Both the position numbers and the translations under genes were made by a program. Of a stretch of 33,367 nt of DNA, positions 16,200 through 24,779 are shown piece after piece. Below the pieces are notes generated by a model that had not been told where the DNA came from, made no database searches, and was given only the letters and a program-made list of their open reading frames with translations. Numbering within the stretch: position 1 is the first letter of the stretch; every line of letters starts with the position of its first letter. This DNA comes from Pseudonocardia sp. GTDB taxonomy: Bacteria; Actinomycetota; Actinomycetes; Mycobacteriales; Pseudonocardiaceae. The DNA is taken from contig NZ_JAJCYB010000047.1 in NCBI RefSeq assembly GCF_029263155.1, positions 1 through 33,367 of the forward strand, given 5' to 3'.

Positions 16200-16921
16200 C
16201 GACCGTGGTCGACCAGGGTCTCGACGAGGGGCTGTCGGCCGATCTCGCCGCCGCGTCGTTCGCACTGGCCCGTGGGTTCTCTGCCGGGGCCACCATGTGG
16301 TGCCTGGCGCCGGCATGGGAGCCGCACGCGCAGCACATCGCCGTCGAGTTCGTGCACCCGGTGATCGTGGGAAAGAAGGCGCTGCCCGCGGTGGCGCTGA
16401 CCGGGCGGGACCTCGTGGGGACCGCCCGCGTGTCGGTCCGCACCGGCGACATCGTGGTCGCGGTGGCGAGTGCAGCCGACGCGGAGGTCCGCGCCATCAT
16501 GCGCCGGGCTCCGGCCTGGGGCGCCACCACGATCTGGATCGGGAGCGGAGCGCGGCCGCCCGCGGGCGCGGCCGACCACGTCCTGTGGATCGACGACCCC
16601 GACCCACGGGTGCCGGCAACGGGGGGGTTCGTGCTGCTCTATCACCTGCTCTGGGAGCTGACCCACGTGTGCTTCGAGCACCCCGGGCTGCTGGTGGCCG
16701 ATCCCGCTGAGTGCACCGACGAGGTGTGCATCACGTGCAGCGACGAGGGCAGGCTCGGCGAGGTCGTGTCGCCGTCCAGGTCCGGATCGGCCCGGGTCCG
16801 CACCGCAGAGGGCGTCGAGTCGGTCGCGACCGTGCTCGTCGAGCCGGTCGAGCCCGGCCAGCTCCTGCTCGTGCACGCGGGCATGGCGATCAGCACGGTG
16901 CGCGAGGAGGACGGCGGATGA
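16196..16921 (+). CDS. SIS-like domain fused to a HypC-like domain
   Basis: 241 residues. Residues about 15-165 resemble a sugar-isomerase (SIS) fold: HPVIVGKKALPAVAL, GDIVVAVASAADAEVRAIM, TIWIGSG, then a conserved-looking LLYHLLWELTHVCFEHPGLL. Residues about 172-235 read like HypC/HupF: DEVCITCSDEG, LGEVV, VEPVEPGQLLLVHAGMAIS. The HypC part is internal, so it cannot offer the free N-terminal Cys used by normal HypC; the Cys pair of CITC may act instead. Overlaps its neighbours by four bases on both sides. Likely a maturation factor; exact role unknown. Confidence 0.8.
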   Translation: MTTVVDQGLDEGLSADLAAASFALARGFSAGATMWCLAPAWEPHAQHIAVEFVHPVIVGKKALPAVALTGRDLVGTARVSVRTGDIVVAVASAADAEVRAIMRRAPAWGATTIWIGSGARPPAGAADHVLWIDDPDPRVPATGGFVLLYHLLWELTHVCFEHPGLLVADPAECTDEVCITCSDEGRLGEVVSPSRSGSARVRTAEGVESVATVLVEPVEPGQLLLVHAGMAISTVREEDGG

Positions 16922-17586
16922 CACAGCCGACCGGGGCCGGAGAGGCGACCGATTTCCTCTACCCCTTCATCGATGCACAGGAACGTGACCCCCGGGCCCT
17001 GCTCGCCGACCTTGCGGCGTCTGCGCGCGCCAAGGCCACCGAGAGCGCGGCGTTGCGCCGGGCCACGCTGGAGGCCGGCGCGGACGGTCTGGCCGCAGCC
17101 GGTGCCGAGATGGCGCGGCGGTTCGCCGCAGGCGGGCGGCTCTTCACCTTCGGCAACGGCGGCAGCTCGACCGACGCCGGCACGCTGGCCGCCCTGTTCG
17201 CCCGTCCCCCTGAGGGGCGCGCGCTGCCTGCCTGGTCGCTGACCGCCGACCAGGCGATCCTCACCGCTCTGGGCAACGACGTCGGCTTCGAGCTCGTGTT
17301 CGCCCGGCAGCTGATCGCCCGGGGCGACGCCGGGGACATCGCGGTGGCGATGTCGACCAGCGGCAGCTCGGCCGATCTGACCGCCGGGCTGCGGGAAGCG
17401 AAGCGGCGCGGCATGTACACCGTCGGCTTCGCCGGCTACGACGGCGGGCAGTTCGCCGCGAGCCCTGATGTCGACGTGTGTTTCGTGGTCCGCTCGCAGA
17501 GCGTGCACCGCATCCAGGAGTCGCAAGCGCTGTTGGGCTATCAGCTGTGGGCCACGGTGCACGAGCACGGGACGGACGATTCATGA
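16918..17586 (+). CDS. SIS-domain protein (GmhA/phosphoheptose-isomerase-like)
   Basis: 222 residues with the SIS phosphosugar-binding pattern: FTFGNGGSSTDAGTLAALF near residue 80 and AMSTSGSSADLTAGLREAKRRG near residue 143. Closest type is GmhA (sedoheptulose 7-phosphate isomerase), but heptose is not expected in this wall type and the gene is locked into the hyp operon by ATGA overlaps on both sides. A role in hydrogenase maturation, possibly paired with the SIS-HypC protein just upstream, is inferred. The true ligand is unknown. Confidence 0.85.
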   Translation: MTQPTGAGEATDFLYPFIDAQERDPRALLADLAASARAKATESAALRRATLEAGADGLAAAGAEMARRFAAGGRLFTFGNGGSSTDAGTLAALFARPPEGRALPAWSLTADQAILTALGNDVGFELVFARQLIARGDAGDIAVAMSTSGSSADLTAGLREAKRRGMYTVGFAGYDGGQFAASPDVDVCFVVRSQSVHRIQESQALLGYQLWATVHEHGTDDS

Positions 17587-18695
17587 GCAGGACGGTCAGC
17601 GAGTACCTGTCGTCGGGTCCGACCTTCGCCGAGGGCGAGGTCATCGACCGGATCGAGGCGTTCCGCAGGCGCCGGCCCCGGCTGCGCGACGAGATCGTGA
17701 CCATGGCCCACGGTGCGGGCGGGAAGTCGTCGGCGGCGCTGGTGGACGCGGTGTTCGTCGAGGCGTTCCGCAACCCGCTGCTCGAGTCGCTCGGCGACGG
17801 CGCCGTGGTCACGCTGCCCAGCGGCGAGCGGCTGGCGATGTCCACCGACTCGTTCGTGGTGCAGCCCCTGCGCTTCCCCGGTGGTTCGATCGGGCATCTG
17901 GCCGTGCACGGCACCGTCAACGACCTGGCGATGGCCGGAGCCGTGCCGTCGTGGGTCTCGGCGGCGTTCGTGCTCGAGGAGGGCTTCCCGATCACGGAGC
18001 TCAAGGAGATCGTCGCCGACATGGCGGCCGCGGCCGCCGCTGCGGGCGTGCAGATCGTCACGGGCGACACGAAGGTCGTGCCCAAGGGCGCGGCCGACGG
18101 GCTGTTCGTCACCACCGCCGGCATCGGTCTGGTGCCTGCCGGGCGGGAGCTCTCGGCAGCCGCGGTGCGCCCGGGGGACAAGGTGCTGCTCTCCGGGCCG
18201 ATGGGCGACCACGGGATGGCCATCATGCTGGCCCGCGGCGATCTCGCGATCGAGGCCGACATCCGCTCGGACACGGCGGCCGTGAGCGGGCTGGTCGAGG
18301 CGCTGCTGGCGGCCGCTCCGTCCACCCGGTGGATGCGCGACCCGACCCGTGGCGGCGTCGGGACCGTCTGCAACGAGCTGGCGCAGGCAAGCGGTCTCGG
18401 TGTCGTGCTCGACGAGCAGCGGCTGCCGGTGCGGCCGGTGGTGAACGGGGCCTGCGAGATGCTCGGCATCGACCCGCTCTACGTCGCCAACGAGGGCAAG
18501 TTCCTGGCCGTCGTGGCGCCGGAGGAGGCCGAGGCCGGGCTTGCGGCGCTGCGTTCGCAGCCGCTCGGTGACGGCGCCGCCGAGATCGGCACGGTCGTGG
18601 CGGAACCGGAAGCGACCGTGGTGCTGCGTACCGGCTTCGGCGGCACCCGGATCGTCGACATGCTCGTCGGCGACCCGCTGCCGCGGATCTGTTGA
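17583..18695 (+). CDS. hypE: Hydrogenase cyanide-ligand synthase HypE
   Basis: 370 residues. HypE dehydrates the carbamoyl group attached to its C-terminal Cys to a thiocyanate, using ATP. AIRS-type motifs: MAHGAGGKSS near residue 41, STDSFVV, NDLAMAGA, SGPMGDHGMAIM and DPTRGGVGTVCNEL. The required C-terminal Cys is present (PLPRIC). Coupled to the SIS gene by ATGA. Followed by the second hypC after 16 bases. Confidence 0.97.
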   Translation: MSRTVSEYLSSGPTFAEGEVIDRIEAFRRRRPRLRDEIVTMAHGAGGKSSAALVDAVFVEAFRNPLLESLGDGAVVTLPSGERLAMSTDSFVVQPLRFPGGSIGHLAVHGTVNDLAMAGAVPSWVSAAFVLEEGFPITELKEIVADMAAAAAAAGVQIVTGDTKVVPKGAADGLFVTTAGIGLVPAGRELSAAAVRPGDKVLLSGPMGDHGMAIMLARGDLAIEADIRSDTAAVSGLVEALLAAAPSTRWMRDPTRGGVGTVCNELAQASGLGVVLDEQRLPVRPVVNGACEMLGIDPLYVANEGKFLAVVAPEEAEAGLAALRSQPLGDGAAEIGTVVAEPEATVVLRTGFGGTRIVDMLVGDPLPRIC

Positions 18696-18711
18696 GAGAG
18701 GAGTTGTCACC

Positions 18712-18984
18712 ATGTGCCTGGGAATTCCGGGACGGATCGTGGAGATCACCGATGCGGTGAACTGCCTGGCGAAGGTCGACGTCAGCGGTGTGCAGCGCAC
18801 GATCAGCGTGCGGCTGCTGGAGAAGGACATGCCCGAACCCGACGAGTGGGTGCTGGTCCACGTCGGGTTCGCCATGGCGAAGATCGACGAGACCGAGGCG
18901 CTGCTCACGCTGGCAGCGGTGCAGAAGCTCGGTGCGGCCTACGACGACGAGATCGATGCCTTCGACTCGTCTTCGATCATCTGA
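18712..18984 (+). CDS. hypC: Hydrogenase maturation chaperone HypC (second copy)
   Basis: 90 residues, MCLGIPGRIVEI at the start with the essential Cys2, and HVGFAMAKIDETEA in the second half. Slightly longer and clearly different from the first HypC (15945-16199). It has its own ribosome site (GAGAGGAG) and lies immediately before hypD, the usual partner. This is probably the HypD-linked copy; the other may act on the large subunit. Confidence 0.95.
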   Translation: MCLGIPGRIVEITDAVNCLAKVDVSGVQRTISVRLLEKDMPEPDEWVLVHVGFAMAKIDETEALLTLAAVQKLGAAYDDEIDAFDSSSII

Positions 18985-19025
18985 CTGTCTCGATCATCTG
19001 ACCAACTTTCGATACGGAGTCCACC

Positions 19026-20171
19026 ATGCGTTTCGTCGACGAGTTCCGCGACCCGGCGGCCGCCCGGGCGTTGCTGGGGGCCATCACGAAGCTCGCAGCC
19101 TCCGCCGGTGACGGCGAGCAGTTCAAGTTCATGGAGGTGTGCGGCGGGCACACCCATACGATCTACCGGCACGGCATCGAGCACCTGCTGCCGGACAGCG
19201 TCGAGCTGGTGCACGGTCCCGGCTGCCCGGTGTGCGTGATCCCGATGGGCCGCATCGACGACGCCATCTGGCTGGCCGGGCAACCGGACGTGATCTTCAC
19301 CTGCTTCGGCGACATGATGCGGGTCCCCGGCTCGAACGGGAGCCTGCTCGACGCCAAGGCCCGCGGCGCGGACGTGCGGTTCGTGTACTCGCCACTGGAC
19401 GCGCTGAAGCTCGCCGTCGACAACCCCGGCAAGCAGGTCGTCTTCTTCGCGATCGGCTTCGAGACCACCGCGCCGTCCACGGCGGTGACGCTGGTTCGGG
19501 CCCGCGAGCTGGGCGTCACGAACTTCAGCGTCTTCTGCAACCACGTCACGATCGTGCCGCCGATCAAGGCGATCCTGGACTCACCTGACCTGCGGCTGTC
19601 GGGGTTCCTCGGTCCGGGGCACGTCTCGACCGTCGTCGGGAACCGGCCCTACCGGTTCGTGCCCGAGGTCTACGGCAAGCCCATCGTCGTCGCCGGATTC
19701 GAGCCGCTGGACATCCTCGCCTCCGTCGCGATGCTGCTGCGGCAGATCAACGAGGGCCGATGCGAGGTGGAGAACCAGTACTCGCGGGTGGTGCACCCGG
19801 AGGGCAATCCCGCGGCACTCGCCCTGATGGGACAGGTGTTCGCGCTGCGCCCGCACTTCGAATGGCGCGGGCTCGGCTTCATCTCGCAGAGCGCGCTCAA
19901 GCTGCACGACGACTTCGCCGAGTTCGACGCCGAGCTGCGGTACGCGATGCCCGGCATCCGGGTGGCCGACCCGAAGTCCTGCCAGTGCGGGGAGGTGCTC
20001 AAGGGCGTGCTCAAGCCGTGGGAGTGCAAGGTGTTCGGCACCGCCTGCACCCCCGAGACCCCGATCGGCACCTGCATGGTGTCACCGGAGGGGGCATGCG
20101 CGGCCTACTACAACTTCGGTCGGCTGCACCGCGACGCCGCTGCACTGGTGGGGCAGGCAGGGCTGTCGTGA
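19026..20171 (+). CDS. hypD: Hydrogenase maturation protein HypD
   Basis: 381 residues. HypD holds the iron with HypC and supplies electrons for building Fe(CN)2CO. Signatures: FMEVCGGHTHTI (residues ~35-46), HGPGCPVCV, GFETTAP, FCNHV, GPGHVS. The Cys-rich C-terminus (CQCGEVLKG, WECKVFGTAC, GTCMVSPEGAC) carries the [4Fe-4S] ligands. ATG 19026 follows an ACGGAG site. The stop overlaps the next gene (GTGA). Confidence 0.97.
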   Translation: MRFVDEFRDPAAARALLGAITKLAASAGDGEQFKFMEVCGGHTHTIYRHGIEHLLPDSVELVHGPGCPVCVIPMGRIDDAIWLAGQPDVIFTCFGDMMRVPGSNGSLLDAKARGADVRFVYSPLDALKLAVDNPGKQVVFFAIGFETTAPSTAVTLVRARELGVTNFSVFCNHVTIVPPIKAILDSPDLRLSGFLGPGHVSTVVGNRPYRFVPEVYGKPIVVAGFEPLDILASVAMLLRQINEGRCEVENQYSRVVHPEGNPAALALMGQVFALRPHFEWRGLGFISQSALKLHDDFAEFDAELRYAMPGIRVADPKSCQCGEVLKGVLKPWECKVFGTACTPETPIGTCMVSPEGACAAYYNFGRLHRDAAALVGQAGLS

Positions 20172-20926
20172 CCGCCACGGCGGGGACGGACACGCGCGGC
20201 ACGCAGCTGTTCGCCCACTACGCCTTCGCGCCCAACGCGCTCGGCTACTGCGGCCCACCGGGCGCCGCGGCGCTGCGCGACGGATCCGATGCGGACGTGC
20301 GGGCGGCCGCGAGACGGTTCTCCGGCGCCTGGCCGTACCTCCAGGTGCTGGCGCGGATGACCGGGATCGACGACCCGATGGATCACCGGTTGGTCGAGTC
20401 CTACTGGCTGGGCGGAGGTGTCGGTGCCGATCTCGATCCGCACGAGTTCGGCACCGAGCTGCTCGCCGTCATCGGTCCGCAGGCCGGCCACTACTGGGCG
20501 CACCTGTCCCCCGAGCTGCTGCGGGAGGCGGCCGGCAACCACTGCTTCCACGTCTTCGGGGTCTACCCGTGGTCCCGGCTGCTCGGCGCGGGACACGACG
20601 ATCAGCCGCTGCACGTCCTGGACAGCTGCCGGATTGCCTGGGGAACCGTGCTCTCCCGCGACGAGACCGATGCGGAGGTGCGGTCCCGGCAGCTCGAGAT
20701 CCACTCGGGCATGCTCACGATGTCCGCACCCGCGGTGACCCGGGTGTCGATCCGGGTCGACGGGTACAGCGCGGTGCCGGATCTCGCCGTCGGTGACGAG
20801 GTGGCGCTGCACTGGGGTCAGGTGTGCGGTCGGCTCGAACCGCGCCAGGTTCGCGCGCTGGAGGCCAGCACCGTGCGCCAGCTGCGCGTCACCAACCAGC
20901 GACTCGGCGAAGAGCGCTCCCGGTGA
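20168..20926 (+). CDS. DUF6390-like protein of the hyp operon
   Basis: 252 residues from a GTG overlapping the hypD stop. Recognisable features are FAPNALGYCGPPG at the N-terminus, HYWAHL near residue 105, FHVFGVYPWSRLL, then LDSCRIAWGTVL and WGQVCGRL. This matches what I recall as DUF6390, a family seen beside actinobacterial hyp genes; the family name is from memory. No cofactor motif, signal or membrane segment is seen. Coupled on both sides by four-base overlaps, so it is probably needed along with HypD. Confidence 0.75.
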   Translation: MTATAGTDTRGTQLFAHYAFAPNALGYCGPPGAAALRDGSDADVRAAARRFSGAWPYLQVLARMTGIDDPMDHRLVESYWLGGGVGADLDPHEFGTELLAVIGPQAGHYWAHLSPELLREAAGNHCFHVFGVYPWSRLLGAGHDDQPLHVLDSCRIAWGTVLSRDETDAEVRSRQLEIHSGMLTMSAPAVTRVSIRVDGYSAVPDLAVGDEVALHWGQVCGRLEPRQVRALEASTVRQLRVTNQRLGEERSR

Positions 20927-21765
20927 GGCCACGGATCCTCCAGTCCGACGGCCAGATCGGCTTCCGGTGGGCGACCCCGGACGGGCGGCCGAGCACGCTG
21001 CAGGCACTGGTGATCGACGACGACGAGGCGGACCGGCTGGTCGCCACGCACCTGGCCGCACTCGACGACGCGCTGATCATCGCCGCAGAGCGGTTCGGGG
21101 ACCTCCTCGGCGGCGGGCGCCGCCCGGCCGATCACGGGGAGCGGGAGGGGCTGCTGGAGCTGCACCGCGTCCTGGACCGGCTCTGTCACGAGTTCGCGCT
21201 CGCGCTCGAGCTCACGGGCATCGGTGCGGACGTCCGCGCCGGCCAGATCATCGGCACCGCGGCGCTGTTCTCGATCCGCGCCAGGCTCCCCTTGGATCTG
21301 CTCGGGCCCGCCCCCTTCGACGGCGAGCTCGACGATCCCGTGGTGGGCATGGTCGGCGGCTTCGGGGAGATGGTCCAGGTCGATCCCGACAGGCCATGGG
21401 CCGGCGGGCGATGGATCGTGCGGACGGAATCCGGCCGGCGGTATCCCCTGACCCTGTCGACACTGCTGTTCGACAGCTCGGGCACCAACAAGGATGCCGC
21501 CCGGCAGGAACACCGCGATGCGCTCCGGTCGGTGACGGCGGCCGCGGAGTCGCCCGCTGCCGACCCGTTCGCCGTGGCGAGCGCGCTCGACTGGCTGCTC
21601 TACGACTTCCTGATGGCGCACCGCGAGGGCCCCGACAGCGCGGCGATCGTGCTCGCGAAGGGCCAGGAGCCCGACGCCGAACTGATCGTCACCGCCGCAG
21701 CGGCGTCGGTCGTGGCGCGCGCCGCCTTCGACCCGGGACTCGTCGGGCTCGCATCCCGGTCGTGA
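20923..21765 (+). CDS. Unknown protein of the hyp operon
   Basis: 280 residues from GTG 20923, which overlaps the preceding stop; the frame is open further upstream, but this start is coupled and fits. Features: a helical region rich in acidic residues at 30-65, LDRLCHEFALALELTGIGADVRAG, split as LDRLCHEFALAL and ELTGIGADVRAG, GMVGGFGEMVQVD, and a C-terminal LLYDFLMAHREGPDSAAIVL. I do not recognise a family. It is the last gene before the LysR regulator, 55 bases away. Confidence 0.7.
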   Translation: MRPRILQSDGQIGFRWATPDGRPSTLQALVIDDDEADRLVATHLAALDDALIIAAERFGDLLGGGRRPADHGEREGLLELHRVLDRLCHEFALALELTGIGADVRAGQIIGTAALFSIRARLPLDLLGPAPFDGELDDPVVGMVGGFGEMVQVDPDRPWAGGRWIVRTESGRRYPLTLSTLLFDSSGTNKDAARQEHRDALRSVTAAAESPAADPFAVASALDWLLYDFLMAHREGPDSAAIVLAKGQEPDAELIVTAAAASVVARAAFDPGLVGLASRS

Positions 21766-21820
21766 GTGTGATGCTGGACCGCATGACGATCCGGACGACG
21801 AGCACGGGCCGGGCGGCGAC

Positions 21821-22705
21821 GTGACCACGAACGCCAGGCTGCGCACGCTGGTCGAGCTGGCCGACACCGGCTCGGTCCGCGCCGCGGCCGAGCGCCTGGT
21901 GGTCACCGAGTCGTCCGTCTCGTCGGCGATCAGCGCTCTCAGCGCCGAGGTGGGCACCCCACTCGTCACCCGGCACGGCCGGGGCGTCCGGCTCACCCCG
22001 GCCGGGGAGCACTACGCCGAGTACGCGCGCAAGATACTCGGCCTGCACACCGAAGCTCTGCTCGCGGCCCGCGCCGAGGCCGACCCTGAGCACGGCGCCG
22101 TCCGTATCGGTGCGGTCACCACCGCCGGGGAGTTCCTGATCCCGGACATGCTGGCCTCCTTCCGGGTGCACCACCCTGGCGTGGTGCTGCGACTGGAGGT
22201 GGCGCCGCGCGGGCTCATCTGGCCGATGCTGGCGCGCCACGAGGTCGATCTCGTCGTCGCGGGCCGGCCGCCCGACGAGCTGCGCACCGCTCGGGTGCGA
22301 GCCGTCAGCCCGAACGCGCTGGTCGTGGTCGGCGCACCGGACGCGGGCGCAGGCTTCGACCCCGCCCGGGTGACCTGGCTGCTGCGCGAACCGGCGTCGG
22401 GGATGCGGGCGACCTGCGCGGCGCTGCTGGAACGCCTGGACATCGCCCCGCCGTCGATGACGCTCGGCTCGAACGGCGCCGTCGTCGCCGCGGCCGCGGC
22501 CGGGCTCGGTGTCACGCTCGTGTCGCGGCAGGCCGTGCGCCGCGAGCTGGACGCCGGCGCGCTGGTCGAGCTGCCGGTCCCCGGCGCCCCGCTCGACCGG
22601 CCGTGGCACATCGTCGCCCAGCCGGACCCGACGCCGTCCACGCGGCTGCTCCTCGAGCACGTGCTGGCCGTACCGGAGCTCGGCTGGCGCGCACCCCGCT
22701 CATGA
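21821..22705 (+). CDS. LysR-family regulator (CbbR-like)
   Basis: 294 residues from GTG 21821. LysR winged helix at residues 5-62 (GSVRAAAERLVVTESSVSSA, then LVTRHGRGVRLTPAGEHY) and a substrate-binding effector domain after residue 90. The stop overlaps the class I FBPase start by four bases, so it is co-directional with the CBB genes; CbbR is more often divergent from its targets. The CbbR assignment rests on that linkage. No T-N11-A box could be assigned, as the upstream gap is only 55 bases. Confidence 0.85.
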   Translation: MTTNARLRTLVELADTGSVRAAAERLVVTESSVSSAISALSAEVGTPLVTRHGRGVRLTPAGEHYAEYARKILGLHTEALLAARAEADPEHGAVRIGAVTTAGEFLIPDMLASFRVHHPGVVLRLEVAPRGLIWPMLARHEVDLVVAGRPPDELRTARVRAVSPNALVVVGAPDAGAGFDPARVTWLLREPASGMRATCAALLERLDIAPPSMTLGSNGAVVAAAAAGLGVTLVSRQAVRRELDAGALVELPVPGAPLDRPWHIVAQPDPTPSTRLLLEHVLAVPELGWRAPRS

Positions 22706-23841
22706 CCCCCCATCGGGCCCCCCGCCAGGGGGATTCCCGCGCCCGCGGGTGCGAGCAGGCTCTGCTCATGCTGGCCGATCACACGACGCTCGCGCAGTTC
22801 CTCATCGAGGAACGGCGCCACCATCCCACCGCGTGTGGGGACCTGAACTCGGTGATCCTCGAGGTAGCACTGGCATGCAAAGCGGTCGCCAACCGCGTCG
22901 CGCTCGGCGGGCTGCGCGACACGCTCGGCAAGATCGACAGGACCAACGTCCAGGGCGAAGTGCAGCACAAGCTCGACGTCATCGCCAACGACTACTTCCT
23001 GCGTGCGACCGAGCGCAACGGCCGCCTCGCGGGGATGGTCTCGGAGGAGCTCGACGATCCCTACGTGCTGCCCGCGGGCTACCCGCGCGGCAAGTACCTG
23101 CTGCTGTTCGACCCGCTCGACGGTTCGTCGAACATCGACGTGAACGTCTCGGTCGGGAGCATCTTCTCGGTGCTGCGCGCGCCCCGACCGGGGGTGGACG
23201 CGGAGACAGCGGACTTCCTGCAGCCCGGTACGGCCCAGGTCTGCGCCGGTTATGCGCTGTACGGTCCGGCGACGACGCTGGTGTTGACGGTGGGCGGCGG
23301 CGTGCACGAGTTCACGCTCGACCGGTCGCTCGGCGAGTTCATCCTCACCCGGGAAGCGATCCAGGTGCCGGCCGCGACGGGCGAGTACGCCATCAACGCG
23401 TCGAACCGCCGGTTCTGGGAGCCGGCCGTGCGCCGCTACGTCGACGAGTGCATGGCGGGCAGTTCCGGGCCGCGGCACCGGGACTTCAACATGCGCTGGG
23501 TCGCCTCCCTGGTCGCCGAGACGCACCGGATCCTCACCCGGGGCGGGGTGTTCCTCTACCCCCGCGATTCCAAGGATGCGGCCAAGCCGGGACGACTGCG
23601 GCTGCTCTACGAGGCCAACCCCGTCGCGTTCCTGATCGAGCAGGCGGGCGGCGCGGCGAGCACCGGCCGCGAACGGATCCTCGACGTGGTTCCGACCGGC
23701 ATTCACCAGCGCATCCCGCTGATCTTCGGGGCGCAGGACGAGGTCGCACTGCTCGACCGGTACCACCAGCTGCACAACGACCACCCGTACGACTCCCCCC
23801 TGTACGGCGAGCGCAGTCTGTTTCGCGCGAGCAGCGGCTGA
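22702..23841 (+). CDS. fbp: Class I fructose-1,6-bisphosphatase
   Basis: 379 residues from ATG 22702; a later ATG at 22768 would give 357 residues and also fits. Class I signatures: KLDVIANDYF, MVSEELDDP, LFDPLDGSSNIDVNVSVGSI (metal site), YAINASNRRFW, and the substrate loop GRLRLLYEANPVAFLIEQAGG. Regenerates fructose 6-phosphate in the CBB cycle. It follows the CbbR-like gene by overlap and precedes phosphoribulokinase by 24 bases, so cbbF would be a fair name. A class II enzyme for the same step is at 675-1694. Confidence 0.96.
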   Translation: MTPHRAPRQGDSRARGCEQALLMLADHTTLAQFLIEERRHHPTACGDLNSVILEVALACKAVANRVALGGLRDTLGKIDRTNVQGEVQHKLDVIANDYFLRATERNGRLAGMVSEELDDPYVLPAGYPRGKYLLLFDPLDGSSNIDVNVSVGSIFSVLRAPRPGVDAETADFLQPGTAQVCAGYALYGPATTLVLTVGGGVHEFTLDRSLGEFILTREAIQVPAATGEYAINASNRRFWEPAVRRYVDECMAGSSGPRHRDFNMRWVASLVAETHRILTRGGVFLYPRDSKDAAKPGRLRLLYEANPVAFLIEQAGGAASTGRERILDVVPTGIHQRIPLIFGAQDEVALLDRYHQLHNDHPYDSPLYGERSLFRASSG

Positions 23842-23865
23842 CGGTAGCTGGAAGAAAGGGACGGC

Positions 23866-24762
23866 ATGTCACGCAGGCACCCGATCATCTCGGTCACCGG
23901 CTCGTCCGGGGCCGGCACCACATCTGTCATGCGCACGTTCGCGCAGATCTTCCGGCGGGAGGAGGTGCGCGCTGCGTTCGTCGAGGGGGACAGCTTCCAC
24001 CGCTACGACCGCGTCGCGATGAAGGCGGCGATGGCGGCTGCCCACGAGCGCGGCGACCACGCGTTCAGCCATTTCGGCCCGGAGGCAAACCTGTTCGACG
24101 AGCTCGAGGAGCTCTTCCGCACCTATGGCGAGACGGGCACCGGCAAGATCCGCAAGTACCTGCACGACGACGTGGAGGCTGCCCCCTACGGGCAGCAGCC
24201 CGGGACGTTCACGCCGTGGGAGAGCCTGGCGTCCGACACGGACGTGCTGTTCTACGAGGGCCTGCACGGTGCGATCCGCACCGGCACGGTCGACGTCGGC
24301 CGGCACGCCGACCTGCGGATCGGTGTCGTCCCCGTGCTCAACCTCGAATGGATCCAGAAACTGCACCGGGACAAGGGGGCCCGTGGGTACACATCCGACG
24401 CGGTCACCGAGACCATCCTGCGGCGGATGCCGGACTACGTGAACTACATGTGCCCGCAGTTCTCCAACACCGACGTGAACTTCCAGCGGGTGCCCGTCGT
24501 CGACACGTCCAACCCCTTCATCTCGCGATCCATCCCGACCGCGGACGAGTCGATGCTGATCATCCGGTTCCGCGATCCGCACGGGATCGACTTCCCCTAC
24601 CTGCTCTCGATGCTGCACGACTCGTTCATGTCGCGTGCGAACACGGTCGTGTGCCCCGGCGGGAAGATGGAACTTGCCATGCAGCTGATCTTCACGCCGA
24701 TGATCAGGCGGTTGATGGAGCGTAGCCATGTCGAGCTCGCGGCCGGCAACCGCCGGCAATGA
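23866..24762 (+). CDS. cbbP: Phosphoribulokinase (class I, bacterial type)
   Basis: 298 residues. Makes ribulose 1,5-bisphosphate for RuBisCO, the step unique to the CBB cycle. P-loop GSSGAGTTS at residues 12-20, FVEGDSFHRYDR, FSHFGPEANLFDEL, then FYEGLHGAI and VVPVLNLEWIQKLHRD. Complete, with no disrupted motif. It is the last gene of the plus-strand run, and transposase debris starts within 40 bases of its stop. RuBisCO genes, often adjacent, are absent from the window. Confidence 0.96.
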   Translation: MSRRHPIISVTGSSGAGTTSVMRTFAQIFRREEVRAAFVEGDSFHRYDRVAMKAAMAAAHERGDHAFSHFGPEANLFDELEELFRTYGETGTGKIRKYLHDDVEAAPYGQQPGTFTPWESLASDTDVLFYEGLHGAIRTGTVDVGRHADLRIGVVPVLNLEWIQKLHRDKGARGYTSDAVTETILRRMPDYVNYMCPQFSNTDVNFQRVPVVDTSNPFISRSIPTADESMLIIRFRDPHGIDFPYLLSMLHDSFMSRANTVVCPGGKMELAMQLIFTPMIRRLMERSHVELAAGNRRQ

Positions 24763-24779
24763 GCTGCGGCAGGCAACGC

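Noticed and set aside
16918..17586. Heptose biosynthesis gene (gmhA)
   Set aside because: No other heptose genes are near, and it is coupled inside the hyp operon; kept as a SIS protein of unknown ligand.
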